This document shows, one piece after another, positions 55,254 to 63,953 of a stretch of 64,000 bases of DNA. The notes below the pieces were generated by a model that had not been told where the DNA came from, searched no databases, and was given only the letters and a program-made list of their open reading frames with translations. The position numbers and the translations under genes are program-made. Position 1 is the stretch's first letter; each line of letters starts with the position of its first letter. The stretch comes from Roseateles sp. (GTDB lineage Bacteria > Pseudomonadota > Gammaproteobacteria > Burkholderiales > Burkholderiaceae_C): contig NZ_JAFAGT010000086.1 of assembly GCF_019237615.1 (NCBI RefSeq), positions 32,434 through 96,433 on the forward strand, given 5' to 3'.

Positions 55254-56291
55254 TCAGGCGTGAATTCTCACCACGCGGGCGGGCCGGCCCAGCGCCTCGC
55301 GGGCGCGCAGCTGGCCGCAACCGCCGTCCACGTCCTGGCCGGCGGAATCGCGCAGCTTGGTCAGCACGCCGCGGCCGCTCAGCTCTGCGGCGATGGCCCG
55401 CGCGCGCTCCCAGCCGGGCCGCGTGAAGGGCAGGCCGGGCGCGCTGTTGAAGGGGATCATGTTCAGCAGCCCGTAGCGGCCCTTCAGCAGGCGCACGATG
55501 CCGTCCAGCTCCTCGGGCCCGTCGTTGACACCGTCCAGCAGCGTCCATTGGTACTGCACGGGGTAGCCGCTGGCGCGGCCATAGGCGTCGGCGGCCTCGA
55601 CGAGCTGCTCTGGCGTCAGCCGCGGTGCGCGCGGCAGCAGGTGCTCGCGCTTGGCGGCGTCCGTCGTGTGCAGCGACAGGGCCAGCGCCGGTTTGACCTC
55701 GGCGTCCTGGAGTGCCGCGAAGGCGCGCTCGTCGCCCACCGTCGAGAACACCAGCTGCTTGTGCGCGAAGCCGCCCTCGCGGCCCAGCAGCGCGATCGCG
55801 TCCAGCACGTTGCCGAGGTTGTGCGCGGGTTCGCCCATGCCCATGAAGACGACCTTGCGCAGCCTGGGCTGCCGCTTCCTCGCTATGACCACCTGGGCCA
55901 CGATCTCCGCGCTGCCCACCTGGCGGATCAGCCCTTCAGTGCCCGTCATGCAGAACCGGCAGCCCACCGCGCAGCCCACCTGGCTGGACACGCAGACGCC
56001 TTCGCGCGGCAGCAGCACGGTTTCCACCGTCTGGCCGTCGGTCAGGCCCAGCAGCAGCCGGGCCGATTCGCCGTCGCCGCCGGCATGCGCGCTGCGCAAC
56101 GTCACCAGGCCTTCCAGCTCGGCCATCAGCCCGGGCAGCGCCTCGAACAGGGCCTTGGGCAGCCAGCCCCGCAGCGGCTGCCGGCCGGCGTCCAGCGGCA
56201 GGGCCTGCACCCAGTGGCGCAGCACGCGGGACTCGTGGGCGGGATTGGCACCCAGCGCGCGCAGGCGCTGGCGGAGGTCGGGGATCAGCAT
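55254..56291 (-). CDS. RlmN/Cfr-family radical SAM methyltransferase paralogue
   Basis: 345 residues, shorter than the roughly 380 of E. coli RlmN. The radical SAM cluster motif CAVGCRFC (C107, C111, C114) is intact. Cys100 lies seven residues before it, and Cys325 in DVDGGCGQL, at the positions of the two catalytic cysteines of RlmN (C118, C355 in E. coli), so the protein can be active. The usual rlmN in Burkholderiales lies elsewhere, so this may be an additional copy with another rRNA or tRNA target. Confidence 0.8.
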   Translation of the reverse strand: MLIPDLRQRLRALGANPAHESRVLRHWVQALPLDAGRQPLRGWLPKALFEALPGLMAELEGLVTLRSAHAGGDGESARLLLGLTDGQTVETVLLPREGVCVSSQVGCAVGCRFCMTGTEGLIRQVGSAEIVAQVVIARKRQPRLRKVVFMGMGEPAHNLGNVLDAIALLGREGGFAHKQLVFSTVGDERAFAALQDAEVKPALALSLHTTDAAKREHLLPRAPRLTPEQLVEAADAYGRASGYPVQYQWTLLDGVNDGPEELDGIVRLLKGRYGLLNMIPFNSAPGLPFTRPGWERARAIAAELSGRGVLTKLRDSAGQDVDGGCGQLRAREALGRPARVVRIHA

Positions 56292-56331
56292 GGGAGCCCC
56301 GATTGTCCCTGACCGCGGGTGGCGAGGGCCG

Positions 56332-56769
56332 TCAGGGCTTCAGCAGAAACCAGGCGAGATCGGCCTTGCCGCTCCTGACCTCCAGCAATGCTGCGCGGCA
56401 ACCGCCTTGCCTGCCGGTGTACTCGGCGATGTTGCTGCGGATGGTCGTGTCGTTGGTGCGGCGTACGTCGGCCCGGAAGCGGTCGACCTCGGCGGGGGCC
56501 GACGCCTGGCGCTGGGCCTGCGCGCGGCATTGACCCTCCAGCGTCGCAGCGTCGAGCCGGTTTCTCGCCATCCAGTCCTCGAGGAGCGTGTCGTGCTCAG
56601 CGCGCAGCGCCGGGTCTGCCGCGAGGCAGGCTTGGATGAGGGTGCGAGTCACCCGGACGGGCTCGCAAGTGAAGGCGGCCATGGCAAACAGTCCCTCGGA
56701 AGCCCGGGCGCCTGCAGCCGCCAGGAGCGCGGCAAGGCTCAAGGCAAGGGGAGTGAGCGGGCGCGTCAT
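56332..56769 (-). CDS. Small exported hypothetical protein
   Basis: 145 residues from ATG 56769, with a signal peptide (LSLAALLAAAGARAS). Four cysteines (in FTCEPV, IQACLAAD, EGQCRAQ and GGCRAALL) suggest two disulphides in the periplasm. No family recognised. It ends 40 bp upstream of the RlmN paralogue on the same strand, so the two may share a transcript. Divergent from the class II aldolase gene. Confidence 0.65.
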   Translation of the reverse strand: MTRPLTPLALSLAALLAAAGARASEGLFAMAAFTCEPVRVTRTLIQACLAADPALRAEHDTLLEDWMARNRLDAATLEGQCRAQAQRQASAPAEVDRFRADVRRTNDTTIRSNIAEYTGRQGGCRAALLEVRSGKADLAWFLLKP

Positions 56770-56864
56770 GACTCGGGTGGTTCCAGCGCAACGAAGGCGA
56801 CATGTCGGGTGGGTTGGGCGCACTATTCTGGCTTCGCTCGATCAGTCGAAGCCCAGGAGCCGTC

Positions 56865-57614
56865 ATGTCCAGACCCACCCACATCAGCCCGGAAGAATGG
56901 GCCGTCCGTTGCGACCTCGCGGCGCTGTACCGCCTCGCCGCCCTGCATGGCTGGGACGACCTGATCTTCACGCACATCTCAGCGCGCGTGCCCGGCCCCG
57001 AGCACCATTTCCTGATCAACCCCTACGGGATGATGTTCGACGAGATCACGGCCGGCAGCCTCGTGAAGGTGGATGCCGCCGGCGCCAAGGTCCAGGCCGG
57101 CGACTACGACGTCAACCCCGCCGGCTTCATCATCCACAGCGCCGTGCACGGCGCGCGCGAGGATGCGCTGTTCGTCATGCACCTGCACACGGTGGCGGGC
57201 GTGGCCGTCAGCGCGCAGCGCGAGGGCCTGCTGCCGATCTCGCAGCACAGCCTGTTCCCGCTGGCCTCGCTGAGCTATCACGACTACGAGGGCGTGGCGC
57301 TCAACCCCGACGAAAAGGCCCGCCTGGTCGCCGACCTCGGCGGCACGTCGCTGATGCTGCTGCGCAACCACGGCCTGCTGACGCTGGGGCGCAGCGCGGC
57401 CGACACCTTCCTGAAGATGTTCATGCTGCAGCGCGCCTGCGAGATCCAGATCGCCGCCCAGGCCGGCGGCGGCGAGCTGATCCGCATCCCGGCACCCATT
57501 CTGGCCGGCATACGCGCGCAGAGCGACAAGGTCATGCGCGGCAGCGGCGCCGAACTGGCCTGGCCCGGCCTGCTGCGGCGCCTGGCGCGCCAGAACCCGG
57601 GGCACGACAGTTGA
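56865..57614 (+). CDS. Class II aldolase/adducin family protein
   Basis: 249 residues. Metal-binding histidines appear in VMHLHTVAG and LRNHGLLTLG, and the phosphate-loop-like part LINPYGMMFDEITAGSLVKVD is present. The family includes fuculose-phosphate aldolases and non-enzymatic adducin-type proteins; substrate unknown. Start 56865 with CAGGAG upstream is preferred to an earlier ATG at 56802. Ten bp after the stop, the bestrophin-like gene begins. Confidence 0.83.
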   Translation: MSRPTHISPEEWAVRCDLAALYRLAALHGWDDLIFTHISARVPGPEHHFLINPYGMMFDEITAGSLVKVDAAGAKVQAGDYDVNPAGFIIHSAVHGAREDALFVMHLHTVAGVAVSAQREGLLPISQHSLFPLASLSYHDYEGVALNPDEKARLVADLGGTSLMLLRNHGLLTLGRSAADTFLKMFMLQRACEIQIAAQAGGGELIRIPAPILAGIRAQSDKVMRGSGAELAWPGLLRRLARQNPGHDS

Positions 57615-57623
57615 CAATACCGG

Positions 57624-58571
57624 ATGATCGTTAGAGACCGGCCCTCGGCCCTGCAGCTTTTCTTTGTCCTCCGTGGCTCCATCCTGAATCGCATCCGCGG
57701 CGTGTTGCTGGCCAACATCCTGCTGGCCGCCCTGGTCACCGTGGCGCACCGCGCGCTGGCCAGCCACAACGCGGTGCTGGTCTCGACGATCCCGTTCACG
57801 CTGATGGGGCTGCCACTGGCCATCTTCCTGGGCTTTCGCAACAGCGCCTGCTATGACCGCTTCTGGGAGGCGCGCAAGCTCTGGGGCGAGCTGCTGCTGC
57901 GCTCGCGCAACCTGGCGCGCCAGGCCCTGTACATGATCGACCTGCCGGCCCCCGTGGCCGGCCCCCGGGACCTGGCCGACGTGCGCGTGCGCCTGGTGCT
58001 GCGCGCGCTGGCGTTCTGCGTCAGCCTCAAGCAGCTGCTGCGCGACCAGCCTGCCGACGCGGCCGCGCTGGACGGGCTGATCCTGCCGGCCGAGCGCGAG
58101 GCGCTGGACGGGGCGCGCAACCGGCCGGCCGCACTGATGATGGCCATGGGCGCCGACCTGGCGCAATGCCGCCGCGCCGGCCAGATCGACAGCCTGCGCG
58201 AGGTGCAGATCGACACCACGCTGTCGGCGCTGACCGCGGCCGCCGCCGGTTGCGAGCGCATCAAGAACACGCCGCTGCCGTTCTCCTACGCGCTGCTGCT
58301 GCACCGCACGGCCTACCTCTACTGCTTCCTGCTGCCCTTCGGCATCGTCGACGCCATCGGGCTGATGACGCCGCTGGTCGTCGCCATCGTCGCCTACACC
58401 TTCTTCGGCCTGGATGCATTGGGCGACGAGATCGAGGAGCCCTTCGGCCTGCAGGCCAACGACCTGGCGCTGGACGCGATCTGCCGCGGCATCGAGATCG
58501 ACCTGCGCGAGGCGCTGGGCGACCCGGCGCCGCCGCCGGCGCTGCGGCCGGTGGACTACCTGTTGCTCTAA
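57624..58571 (+). CDS. Bestrophin-like anion channel
   Basis: 315 residues of the bestrophin/YneE family, a pentameric chloride-type channel. Hallmarks are the start RDRPSALQLFFVLRGSIL, the FRNSACYDRFWEARKLWG stretch and the IEEPFGLQANDLALD segment. Roughly four membrane helices. Ends 7 bp before ispD, so it probably shares a transcript with ispD and the aldolase gene. Confidence 0.85.
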   Translation: MIVRDRPSALQLFFVLRGSILNRIRGVLLANILLAALVTVAHRALASHNAVLVSTIPFTLMGLPLAIFLGFRNSACYDRFWEARKLWGELLLRSRNLARQALYMIDLPAPVAGPRDLADVRVRLVLRALAFCVSLKQLLRDQPADAAALDGLILPAEREALDGARNRPAALMMAMGADLAQCRRAGQIDSLREVQIDTTLSALTAAAAGCERIKNTPLPFSYALLLHRTAYLYCFLLPFGIVDAIGLMTPLVVAIVAYTFFGLDALGDEIEEPFGLQANDLALDAICRGIEIDLREALGDPAPPPALRPVDYLLL

Positions 58572-58578
58572 TCCGGGG

Positions 58579-59283
58579 ATGAGCTCCACCACACGCTGCT
58601 TCGCCCTCGTGCCGGCCGCCGGCATCGGCGAGCGCTCCGGCGCCGGCATCCCCAAGCAATACGTCGAGATCGCCGGCCGGCCCATGCTGGCCCACACGCT
58701 GGCCGCGCTGGCGGCCGTGCCGCGCATCGTGCAGACGCTGGTGGTGCTGTCACCGGCCGACGACCGCTTCGAGACCGCGCTGCCGGGCCATGCCGGCTGG
58801 GTCGCCCGCGTGGGCGGCGCCAGCCGCGCCGAGAGTGTGCTGGGTGGCCTGGCGGAGCTGCGCCGGCGCGGGGCCGGCGATACGGACTGGGTGTTGGTGC
58901 ACGACGCGGCGCGCTGCCTGCTGCGGCCCGAGTGGGTCGACGCCCTCATCGATGCCTGCGAGCATGACGCCGTGGGCGGCCTGCTGGCCCAGCCCATTGC
59001 CGACACACTGAAGGCGGGCGACGCCGGCGGCCGCGTTGCCGCCACCGTGGAGCGGCGCGACAAATGGGCGGCGCAGACGCCGCAGATGTTCCGCCTGGGC
59101 CTGGTCGAGAAGGCCTTGGCTGCGATGGGCGCCGCCGCCACCGACGAGGCCAGCGCCGTCGAGGCGCTGGGCCTGGCGCCGCGCCTGGTGCGTGCGTCCA
59201 TGGCCAACTTCAAGGTGACCTGGCCCGAGGACTTCGAGCTGGCCGGGCGTTGGCTCTACCAGGTGGGGCCCAGCAGCAGATAG
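58579..59283 (+). CDS. ispD: 2-C-methyl-D-erythritol 4-phosphate cytidylyltransferase
   Basis: Third enzyme of the MEP isoprenoid pathway: forms CDP-methylerythritol from CTP. The CTP-binding PAAGIGERSGAGIPKQY stretch, LVHDAARCLL and the final VTWPEDFELA motif are typical. 234 residues. The start at 58579 is coupled closely to the bestrophin gene. Its end overlaps the convergent patatin gene by 28 bp. The pathway partner ispF follows 2.3 kb later on the same strand. Confidence 0.93.
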   Translation: MSSTTRCFALVPAAGIGERSGAGIPKQYVEIAGRPMLAHTLAALAAVPRIVQTLVVLSPADDRFETALPGHAGWVARVGGASRAESVLGGLAELRRRGAGDTDWVLVHDAARCLLRPEWVDALIDACEHDAVGGLLAQPIADTLKAGDAGGRVAATVERRDKWAAQTPQMFRLGLVEKALAAMGAAATDEASAVEALGLAPRLVRASMANFKVTWPEDFELAGRWLYQVGPSSR

Positions 59284-61442
59284 GCCGAGGTGTCGCCGCC
59301 GCGCGTCGTGCCCAGCGCGAGGAAGAAGGGCCCGAAGCGCGTGTCCACGCTGAGGAAGCCGCTGGCCGCCTGGCGCCAGCCGTTGCGCGGCAGGTTGGAG
59401 AGCTTCAACCCCGCGCCGCCTCCGACCGCCCCCGTCTCCAGCGAGAAGCCGACGCGCACCGCGCCGCCCAGGCCCACCGGCATCTCGCCGATGCGCCGTG
59501 CCATGACGATGCGCGTCAGCGCCATGTTCTCGCCCACCAGCGAGCCGTCCGGTGTGCCGGACAGGCGCAGATAGCCGCCCAGCGAGCGTGCCTGGCCGCG
59601 CTCGGCATGGGCGAACTCGCCGTAGAGCTGGCCGGCCCATTCGCCGAGGCGGAAGGCCGCGAGGCCCAGCAGCGAGGCGTTGATGACACGGGACTCGCCG
59701 CGCGGGTGCAGCCATTCGATGCGCGCCGTCGTCCACTGGCCGCGGCTGGGGAAGGCCAGCGAGTCCAGCGTGTCGGTGTGCAGCTCCAGGTACTGCTGGC
59801 CGTAGGACTGCGAGCGCCGGCCGTTCTCGGGCAGCACGGGCAGCACCACCTCGTCGTCGGCGCGCAGCCGGCCCAGCCCCAGGCGCAGGTCGCCAACGCC
59901 GGCGATGCGGTAGCCCAGCTCCAGCTGCGCGCTGGTGAGGCTGCTGGACAGGCGCAGCGCGCGCTGGCCCTGGTCGAAGACGTCGTTGCTGCCGGCCGTG
60001 TAGGCGAGCTTGCTGCTGGCGAACCAGCGTGAACCCGGACCCAGCGGCTGGTAGAACTCGGTGTTGAGACCCCGCGTGGAGCCGATGCGCGCGACGCTGC
60101 GCAGCTCGGCCCCCCAGGGATTGAGCCAGTCCGCCACATGCATGGCGACCAGCGAGTAACTGCTGGCGTCGGCGAAGTTGCTGTAGAGCTCAAGGCCCAG
60201 CCGCACGCGGCTGGCCGCCCAGTCGGCCTCGGTGAGCCGGAACTCGACGCTGCGCCTGCCGTCGCGGTCGTCGACGTCGGTCTCGATGCGCTCGAAGTCG
60301 CCCGTGCCGTCCAGGCGCTCGACGGCGCGGTTCAAGTCCGCGCGGCCCACGGCGTCGCCCGGCCGCAGCGCCAGCTCGGCGCGCAGCGCCTCGGTGTTGA
60401 CGCGCCGGGCGCCGCTGAACTTCAGTTCCGCCAGCGGCAGAGCGCCCAGCGCGGCCTCGGGCTGGCCCAGGCGGCGGGCCTGCAGCGCGGCCTGGGCCGC
60501 GGGTGCGGCCAGCGCGGCCAGGCGCTCGCCGGCCGCCAGCGCGGCGCGCCGGCCGGTGGCCATGGCCTCGTCGGCGCGCTGGAAGTCCATGAAGCCCATG
60601 CCCGGCAGGTCGGGGTCGATGATGATGTCCTGGGGTTGCAGCTCGCGCAGCGAGCGCTGCACGTTCTGCTCGGTCAGGATCTGCAGCATCTGGTTGGCCA
60701 CCATGACGGCGCTGGTGATCTCGCCGTCCTCCAGCAGCGGCGTGCCGACGTTGACGGCGATGACGATGTCGGCGCCGAGCTGGCGCGCGATGTCGACCGG
60801 CAGGTTGCGCACCAGGCCGCCGTCCACGCGCGGCCGGCCGTTGACGCGCAGCGGCGCGAACACGCCGGGCACGGCCATGGAGGCGCGCAAGGCCTCGAAG
60901 AGCGACGTATCGGCCTGGTCCAGCATGGCGCCCGAGAGCAGGTCCGTGGCCACGGCGCGGAACGGGATGGGCAGCCGGCGCAGCGGGTCGTCGGCGCGCG
61001 TGGCGGGCAGCAGCGAGGACAGCGTCGCCTCCAGCTGGCCGTTGGCGGCGGCGCCGCCGGGCAGCATGACGCCGCGCTGCAGGTTGAAGCCGAACTCGAT
61101 GCGCGAGGGCAGGCGCTCGTCGTCCTCGCGGCGGCGTATGGACAGGCGCTCGCGCGCCGGGCGGTCGGCCAGGATGGCGTTCCAGTTGGCGCTCTTCACG
61201 AGTGTCTCCAGCTCGTCGACGCTGCGCCCGGCGGCATAGGCCCCGCCGACGACGGCGCCCATGCTGGTGCCGACGATGAGGTCCACCGGCACCTGCATCT
61301 CCTCCAGCACGCGCAGCACGCCGATATGGGCCAGGCCGCGAGCGCCGCCACCGGACAGTACGAGGCCGATCTTGGGGCGGGGCGGCTCGGCGGCCAGCGC
61401 GGTGCCGGTGACCAGGCACAGAAGCAGGAGCAGGCGTTTCAT
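59256..61442 (-). CDS. Patatin-like phospholipase with outer-membrane beta-barrel domain
   Basis: 728 residues: signal peptide, a patatin domain with GGGARG (31-36), nucleophile Ser60 in GTSMG and Asp in VDGGLVRN, then a POTRA-like segment and a BamA-type (surface antigen) barrel ending in LLLGPTW. The terminal aromatic residue fits an outer membrane protein. This layout is that of PlpD-type phospholipases, inserted by the Bam machinery. It lies between ispD and ispF on the opposite strand, with 28 bp overlap with ispD. Confidence 0.87.
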   Translation of the reverse strand: MKRLLLLLCLVTGTALAAEPPRPKIGLVLSGGGARGLAHIGVLRVLEEMQVPVDLIVGTSMGAVVGGAYAAGRSVDELETLVKSANWNAILADRPARERLSIRRREDDERLPSRIEFGFNLQRGVMLPGGAAANGQLEATLSSLLPATRADDPLRRLPIPFRAVATDLLSGAMLDQADTSLFEALRASMAVPGVFAPLRVNGRPRVDGGLVRNLPVDIARQLGADIVIAVNVGTPLLEDGEITSAVMVANQMLQILTEQNVQRSLRELQPQDIIIDPDLPGMGFMDFQRADEAMATGRRAALAAGERLAALAAPAAQAALQARRLGQPEAALGALPLAELKFSGARRVNTEALRAELALRPGDAVGRADLNRAVERLDGTGDFERIETDVDDRDGRRSVEFRLTEADWAASRVRLGLELYSNFADASSYSLVAMHVADWLNPWGAELRSVARIGSTRGLNTEFYQPLGPGSRWFASSKLAYTAGSNDVFDQGQRALRLSSSLTSAQLELGYRIAGVGDLRLGLGRLRADDEVVLPVLPENGRRSQSYGQQYLELHTDTLDSLAFPSRGQWTTARIEWLHPRGESRVINASLLGLAAFRLGEWAGQLYGEFAHAERGQARSLGGYLRLSGTPDGSLVGENMALTRIVMARRIGEMPVGLGGAVRVGFSLETGAVGGGAGLKLSNLPRNGWRQAASGFLSVDTRFGPFFLALGTTRGGDTSAYLLLGPTW

Positions 61443-61595
61443 GGCGGGCCGCACCATAGCAGCAGTCCATGGCGACTGCCTGGCCCGCAGTGGCTTGCGG
61501 GCCGGCCGAGCCGGCAAGCATCGCGGTCCCCGCCGGGGGCCGGCCAAGGTGGTCCCTGGACGAGGGGCGCCATTTCATGCGGCCACAATGCGGGC

Positions 61596-62087
61596 ATGAC
61601 TCTTCCCGCACTTCGAATCGGCGAGGGCTGGGACACCCACCAGCTCGTCAGCGGCCGGCCGCTGGTCCTCGGCGGTATCACCATCCCCCACACGCACGGC
61701 CTGCTGGGCCATTCGGACGCCGACGCGCTCGCGCATGCGATCACCGATGCGCTGCTGGGCGCCGCGGCGCTGGGCGACATCGGCAAACTGTTCCCCGACA
61801 CGGCCGTCGAGTTCAAGGGCGCCGACTCCATGCTGCTGCTGGCCGAGGCCTACCGGCGCGTGCGTGAGGCGGGCTGGCAGCTCGTCAACCTGGACAGCAC
61901 CATCGTCGCCCAAGCGCCGAAGATGGCGCCGCACATCCTGGCGATGCGAGCCCGCCTGGCCGAGGTGCTGGGCGTGGACGCGGCCCAGGTCAACGTGAAG
62001 GCCAAGACGGCCGAGAAGATGGGGCCGGTGGGCGAGGGGCGGGCCATCGAGGCGCGGGCGGTCTGCCTGCTGGCTGCACTGGGCTGA
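61596..62087 (+). CDS. ispF: 2-C-methyl-D-erythritol 2,4-cyclodiphosphate synthase
   Basis: Fifth enzyme of the MEP pathway, cyclising CDP-methylerythritol phosphate with loss of CMP. Metal ligands are D13 and H15 in GWDTHQL and the His of [10 protein letters not shown]. The sequence [20 protein letters not shown] is characteristic. 163 residues; the trimeric enzyme is complete. A CACAAT element sits 7 bp before the ATG, so this gene may start from its own promoter. Confidence 0.94.
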   Translation: MTLPALRIGEGWDTHQLVSGRPLVLGGITIPHTHGLLGHSDADALAHAITDALLGAAALGDIGKLFPDTAVEFKGADSMLLLAEAYRRVREAGWQLVNLDSTIVAQAPKMAPHILAMRARLAEVLGVDAAQVNVKAKTAEKMGPVGEGRAIEARAVCLLAALG

Positions 62088-62094
62088 GCAGCGC

Positions 62095-62557
62095 TCAGCG
62101 CGGGCCGAACACGGCCAGCTCGCCGTCGCGGCGCATCTGCTCCAGCCCGCGGCGCAGGCGATCGGCCGTGGCCGCCGGCACGTCGCGGTGGCAGGCGAGA
62201 TGGAGGTCGATGCGGCCGAAGCCGTGCAGGGGGCTTGGCGGCGGGCCGTCGCTGTGCTGGATGGCGCTGCGGCCGGCCAGGTCGTTGACGAGCCAGAAGT
62301 CCACGCGGCCGGCCCGCAGCATGCGCAGGCCGGTGGCGGTGTCGTTTACCTCGTAGGCGCTCAGACCTTGCTCGCGCAGCCGGGCCGGCGGCCGGGATTC
62401 GCGCTACGCCGCGATGACGCTGCTGCGCAAGTCCTCGGCGCGCATCGGCACGCGCGCCTCGTCGGCGCGGCCGTAGAGCATCAATGCGCCGCTGGCCATG
62501 AGCGTAGGACGCCGAAATGGTTGCGACTCGCGCCACAGTTCAGCGATTGGCGGGCGC
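62095..62557 (-). pseudogene. Truncated periplasmic solute-binding protein with an internal stop
   Basis: Reading on the minus strand, one frame gives ELWRESQPFRRPTLMASG and RAEDLRSSVIAA, then an in-frame TAG (about 62411), then RLREQGLSAYEVND and TATGLRMLRAGRVDF to the stop at 62095. The pattern (EDLR, GLRMLRAGRVDFWLVNDL) is a PBP2-type amino-acid-binding protein. The N-terminal half is missing and an upstream TAG closes the frame at about 62557. Its decay sits at the boundary with the cassette region. Confidence 0.65.
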
Positions 62558-62709
62558 TAGTTTGTGCGACTGACCTACGCGCTTGTGATCACCGCGAGTG
62601 TTGGTGCCGGTCACGATTGACGGGCTTCCGTCTGGAAATGGCGACAGCGATGGTGGAGGCCGCTTGCCAGCAGCGGCTTTGCAGCGGTTGCGGTCCTGCG
62701 ACTTGAAGG

Positions 62710-62750
62710 ACTCAACGCCGTAAAGCTGCCGTTCAACGTTGAAGTTAGGC
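62710..62750 (-). repeat. attC-like recombination site 1 (partial)
   Basis: On the minus strand GCCTAAC (62750-62744) fits RYYYAAC and GTTGAGT (62716-62710) fits GTTRRRY. Between them TTCAACG and CGTTGA can pair. The site is 41 bp, shorter than usual, and follows the stop of the 62814 gene as attC sites do. Confidence 0.45.
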
Positions 62751-62813
62751 AGCAAATTCTTTGCGCTCGCCCAGCCGCCTGCAAATTGAACCCGATGCAC
62801 ACAGCCTAGCGAC

Positions 62814-63071
62814 CTAGTCATGCTCGCCGCCAGGCACATGCACGCCCAAGTTCTCAGCATCAACGTCCAGACCGCCTCCAGGCTTCTGAAGCACGCCCCG
62901 AGGAATGCAAAGGCCGATGAGAAATGCACAAAGACCAATCATGCCAACCGTCAAGGATGCGAGCGGGTTCAAGTCACTGCTTCCGGAAACGAACTGCCCC
63001 AACATCACCGCGGCAATCGCGAGAAGGAGAGTCCCAACCACCAGAACAACGGCACGCATTGAGTCTTGCAT
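62814..63071 (-). CDS. Cassette-borne small membrane protein
   Basis: 85 residues with two predicted membrane helices (about 7-28 and 38-58) and a polar C-terminal tail. I do not recognise a family. The ATG is 5 bases downstream of the GTTAGGC core of attC site 2 in minus-strand order, and the stop is about 60 bases before site 1, exactly the layout of an integron gene cassette. Base composition is lower in GC than the core genes to the left. An ATG at 63059 is an alternative start. Confidence 0.65.
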   Translation of the reverse strand: MQDSMRAVVLVVGTLLLAIAAVMLGQFVSGSSDLNPLASLTVGMIGLCAFLIGLCIPRGVLQKPGGGLDVDAENLGVHVPGGEHD

Positions 63072-63076
63072 TTGAT

Positions 63077-63133
63077 GCCTAACGTTGGAGTTAATCGGGC
63101 GCCGAAGGCGTCCGCTGCAATGATGGGTTGGGC
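63077..63133 (-). repeat. attC recombination site 2 of an integron cassette
   Basis: 57 bp bounded on the minus strand by GCCCAAC (63133-63127) and GTTAGGC (63083-63077), fitting RYYYAAC and GTTRRRY. The central part folds as GCGGACGCC-TTC-GGCGCCCG, with a mismatch as typical for attC. The site starts one base after the stop of the 63135 gene and ends 5 bases before the next ATG. Confidence 0.75.
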
Positions 63134-63134
63134 C

Positions 63135-63584
63135 TCACGTCCTGGGCCAGATGCGGGACAGCCAAGGTTCGATGTCCGTATACAAACGATGCCGGGACCT
63201 GAACATAGCCTCACGCTCAACGCCAATGTTCTGTAGCGGGTCAAGCGAGATGAACGAGGAGAACGTCCGATCTTCATGAACGATCATGTCCATGATTACA
63301 TGCGAACTCTTAGTTGATTCAATCAACTGCGGGGCAAGGTCAAGCAGGACTTGAAGCTCGTCGGGTTCTAGGACTCGAGTTCTTCGCTTCGCCTCTCGCA
63401 GCACCGACTTGGTAACGGCAAATAGATCGCCGCAGATTGAGGTACCCCGCGATGAAGTTTGGAACTCGCAGTTCAGGAAGATGCACCGGAAACGTGGAGG
63501 GGCCTTGCTCAAAAAGCTGGCGACCAGCAGTTGAACGAGTGCCGCTGATGGTGGACTGTCTAGCACCCTAGATTTCGTAGCCAT
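63135..63584 (-). CDS. Cassette-borne hypothetical protein
   Basis: 149 residues, with no recognised domain, signal peptide or membrane helix. It contains FRCIFLNCEFQTSSRG, LREAKRRTRVLEPDE and the end WLSRIWPRT. The start at 63584 lies about 20 bases past the GTTGGGC core of attC site 3, and the stop abuts site 2, so the gene fills a cassette of about 530 bp. GC content is lower than that of the core genes. The function cannot be guessed from the sequence. Confidence 0.6.
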   Translation of the reverse strand: MATKSRVLDSPPSAALVQLLVASFLSKAPPRFRCIFLNCEFQTSSRGTSICGDLFAVTKSVLREAKRRTRVLEPDELQVLLDLAPQLIESTKSSHVIMDMIVHEDRTFSSFISLDPLQNIGVEREAMFRSRHRLYTDIEPWLSRIWPRT

Positions 63585-63604
63585 GGCAAACGCATTTGTG
63601 TGAG

Positions 63605-63635
63605 GCCCAACGTCCGCTGCAGCAAATGGTTAAAG
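63605..63635 (-). repeat. attC-like site 3 (deleted form)
   Basis: On the minus strand CTTTAAC (63635-63629) and GTTGGGC (63611-63605) enclose only 17 bases, CATTTGCTGCAGCGGAC. These resemble the left half of site 2 (CATCATTGCAGCGGAC) fused directly to the right core; the loop and L' half are missing. The first core deviates at its first base. Confidence 0.5.
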
Positions 63636-63839
63636 CGCATTGCCTAGCTCCCTGAGGCGTTTGATTGCGGCGCGTCGGACGAACTCCTCGGAATCCAAGG
63701 AGAGCAGGCGAAGACTTTCAAGGTCGCACCTCGCATTGCAGGCCAGGCGCTCACGCACTGAGGCGTCCGCATCAGCACGCAAGATTGATTGCAACTCGGC
63801 GCTCAGCTTCCGCTTGCTTGCTACCGTTGCCCGCACCAT
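63630..63839 (-). CDS. Cassette-borne small repeat protein (LRV/HEAT-like)
   Basis: 69 residues from ATG 63839; the frame is open to GTG 63887, but that lies at the edge of the probable insertion sequence. Two motifs of the type SVRERLACNARC and EEFVRRAAIKRLREL resemble leucine-rich-repeat-variant or HEAT repeats, often protein-binding. The TAA stop lies inside the left core of attC site 3, as the tight packing of a cassette requires. Function unknown. Confidence 0.5.
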   Translation of the reverse strand: MVRATVASKRKLSAELQSILRADADASVRERLACNARCDLESLRLLSLDSEEFVRRAAIKRLRELGNAL

Positions 63840-63953
63840 TACGTCCCGATCGGAGGCTCTTTGATCGTTAGTTAGTGACAGGCTCACGCCCTGAGCCAGC
63901 CGGCCACCAGACTGGTCGCACGAGCCCCATGTGGAGGGCCGCTGGAGCTGGCG

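Noticed and set aside
62540..62938. Minus-strand open frame of about 132 residues overlapping attC site 1 and the 62814 gene
   Set aside because: It crosses the cassette boundary in another frame, lacks a plausible ribosome-binding site and has no protein-like pattern.
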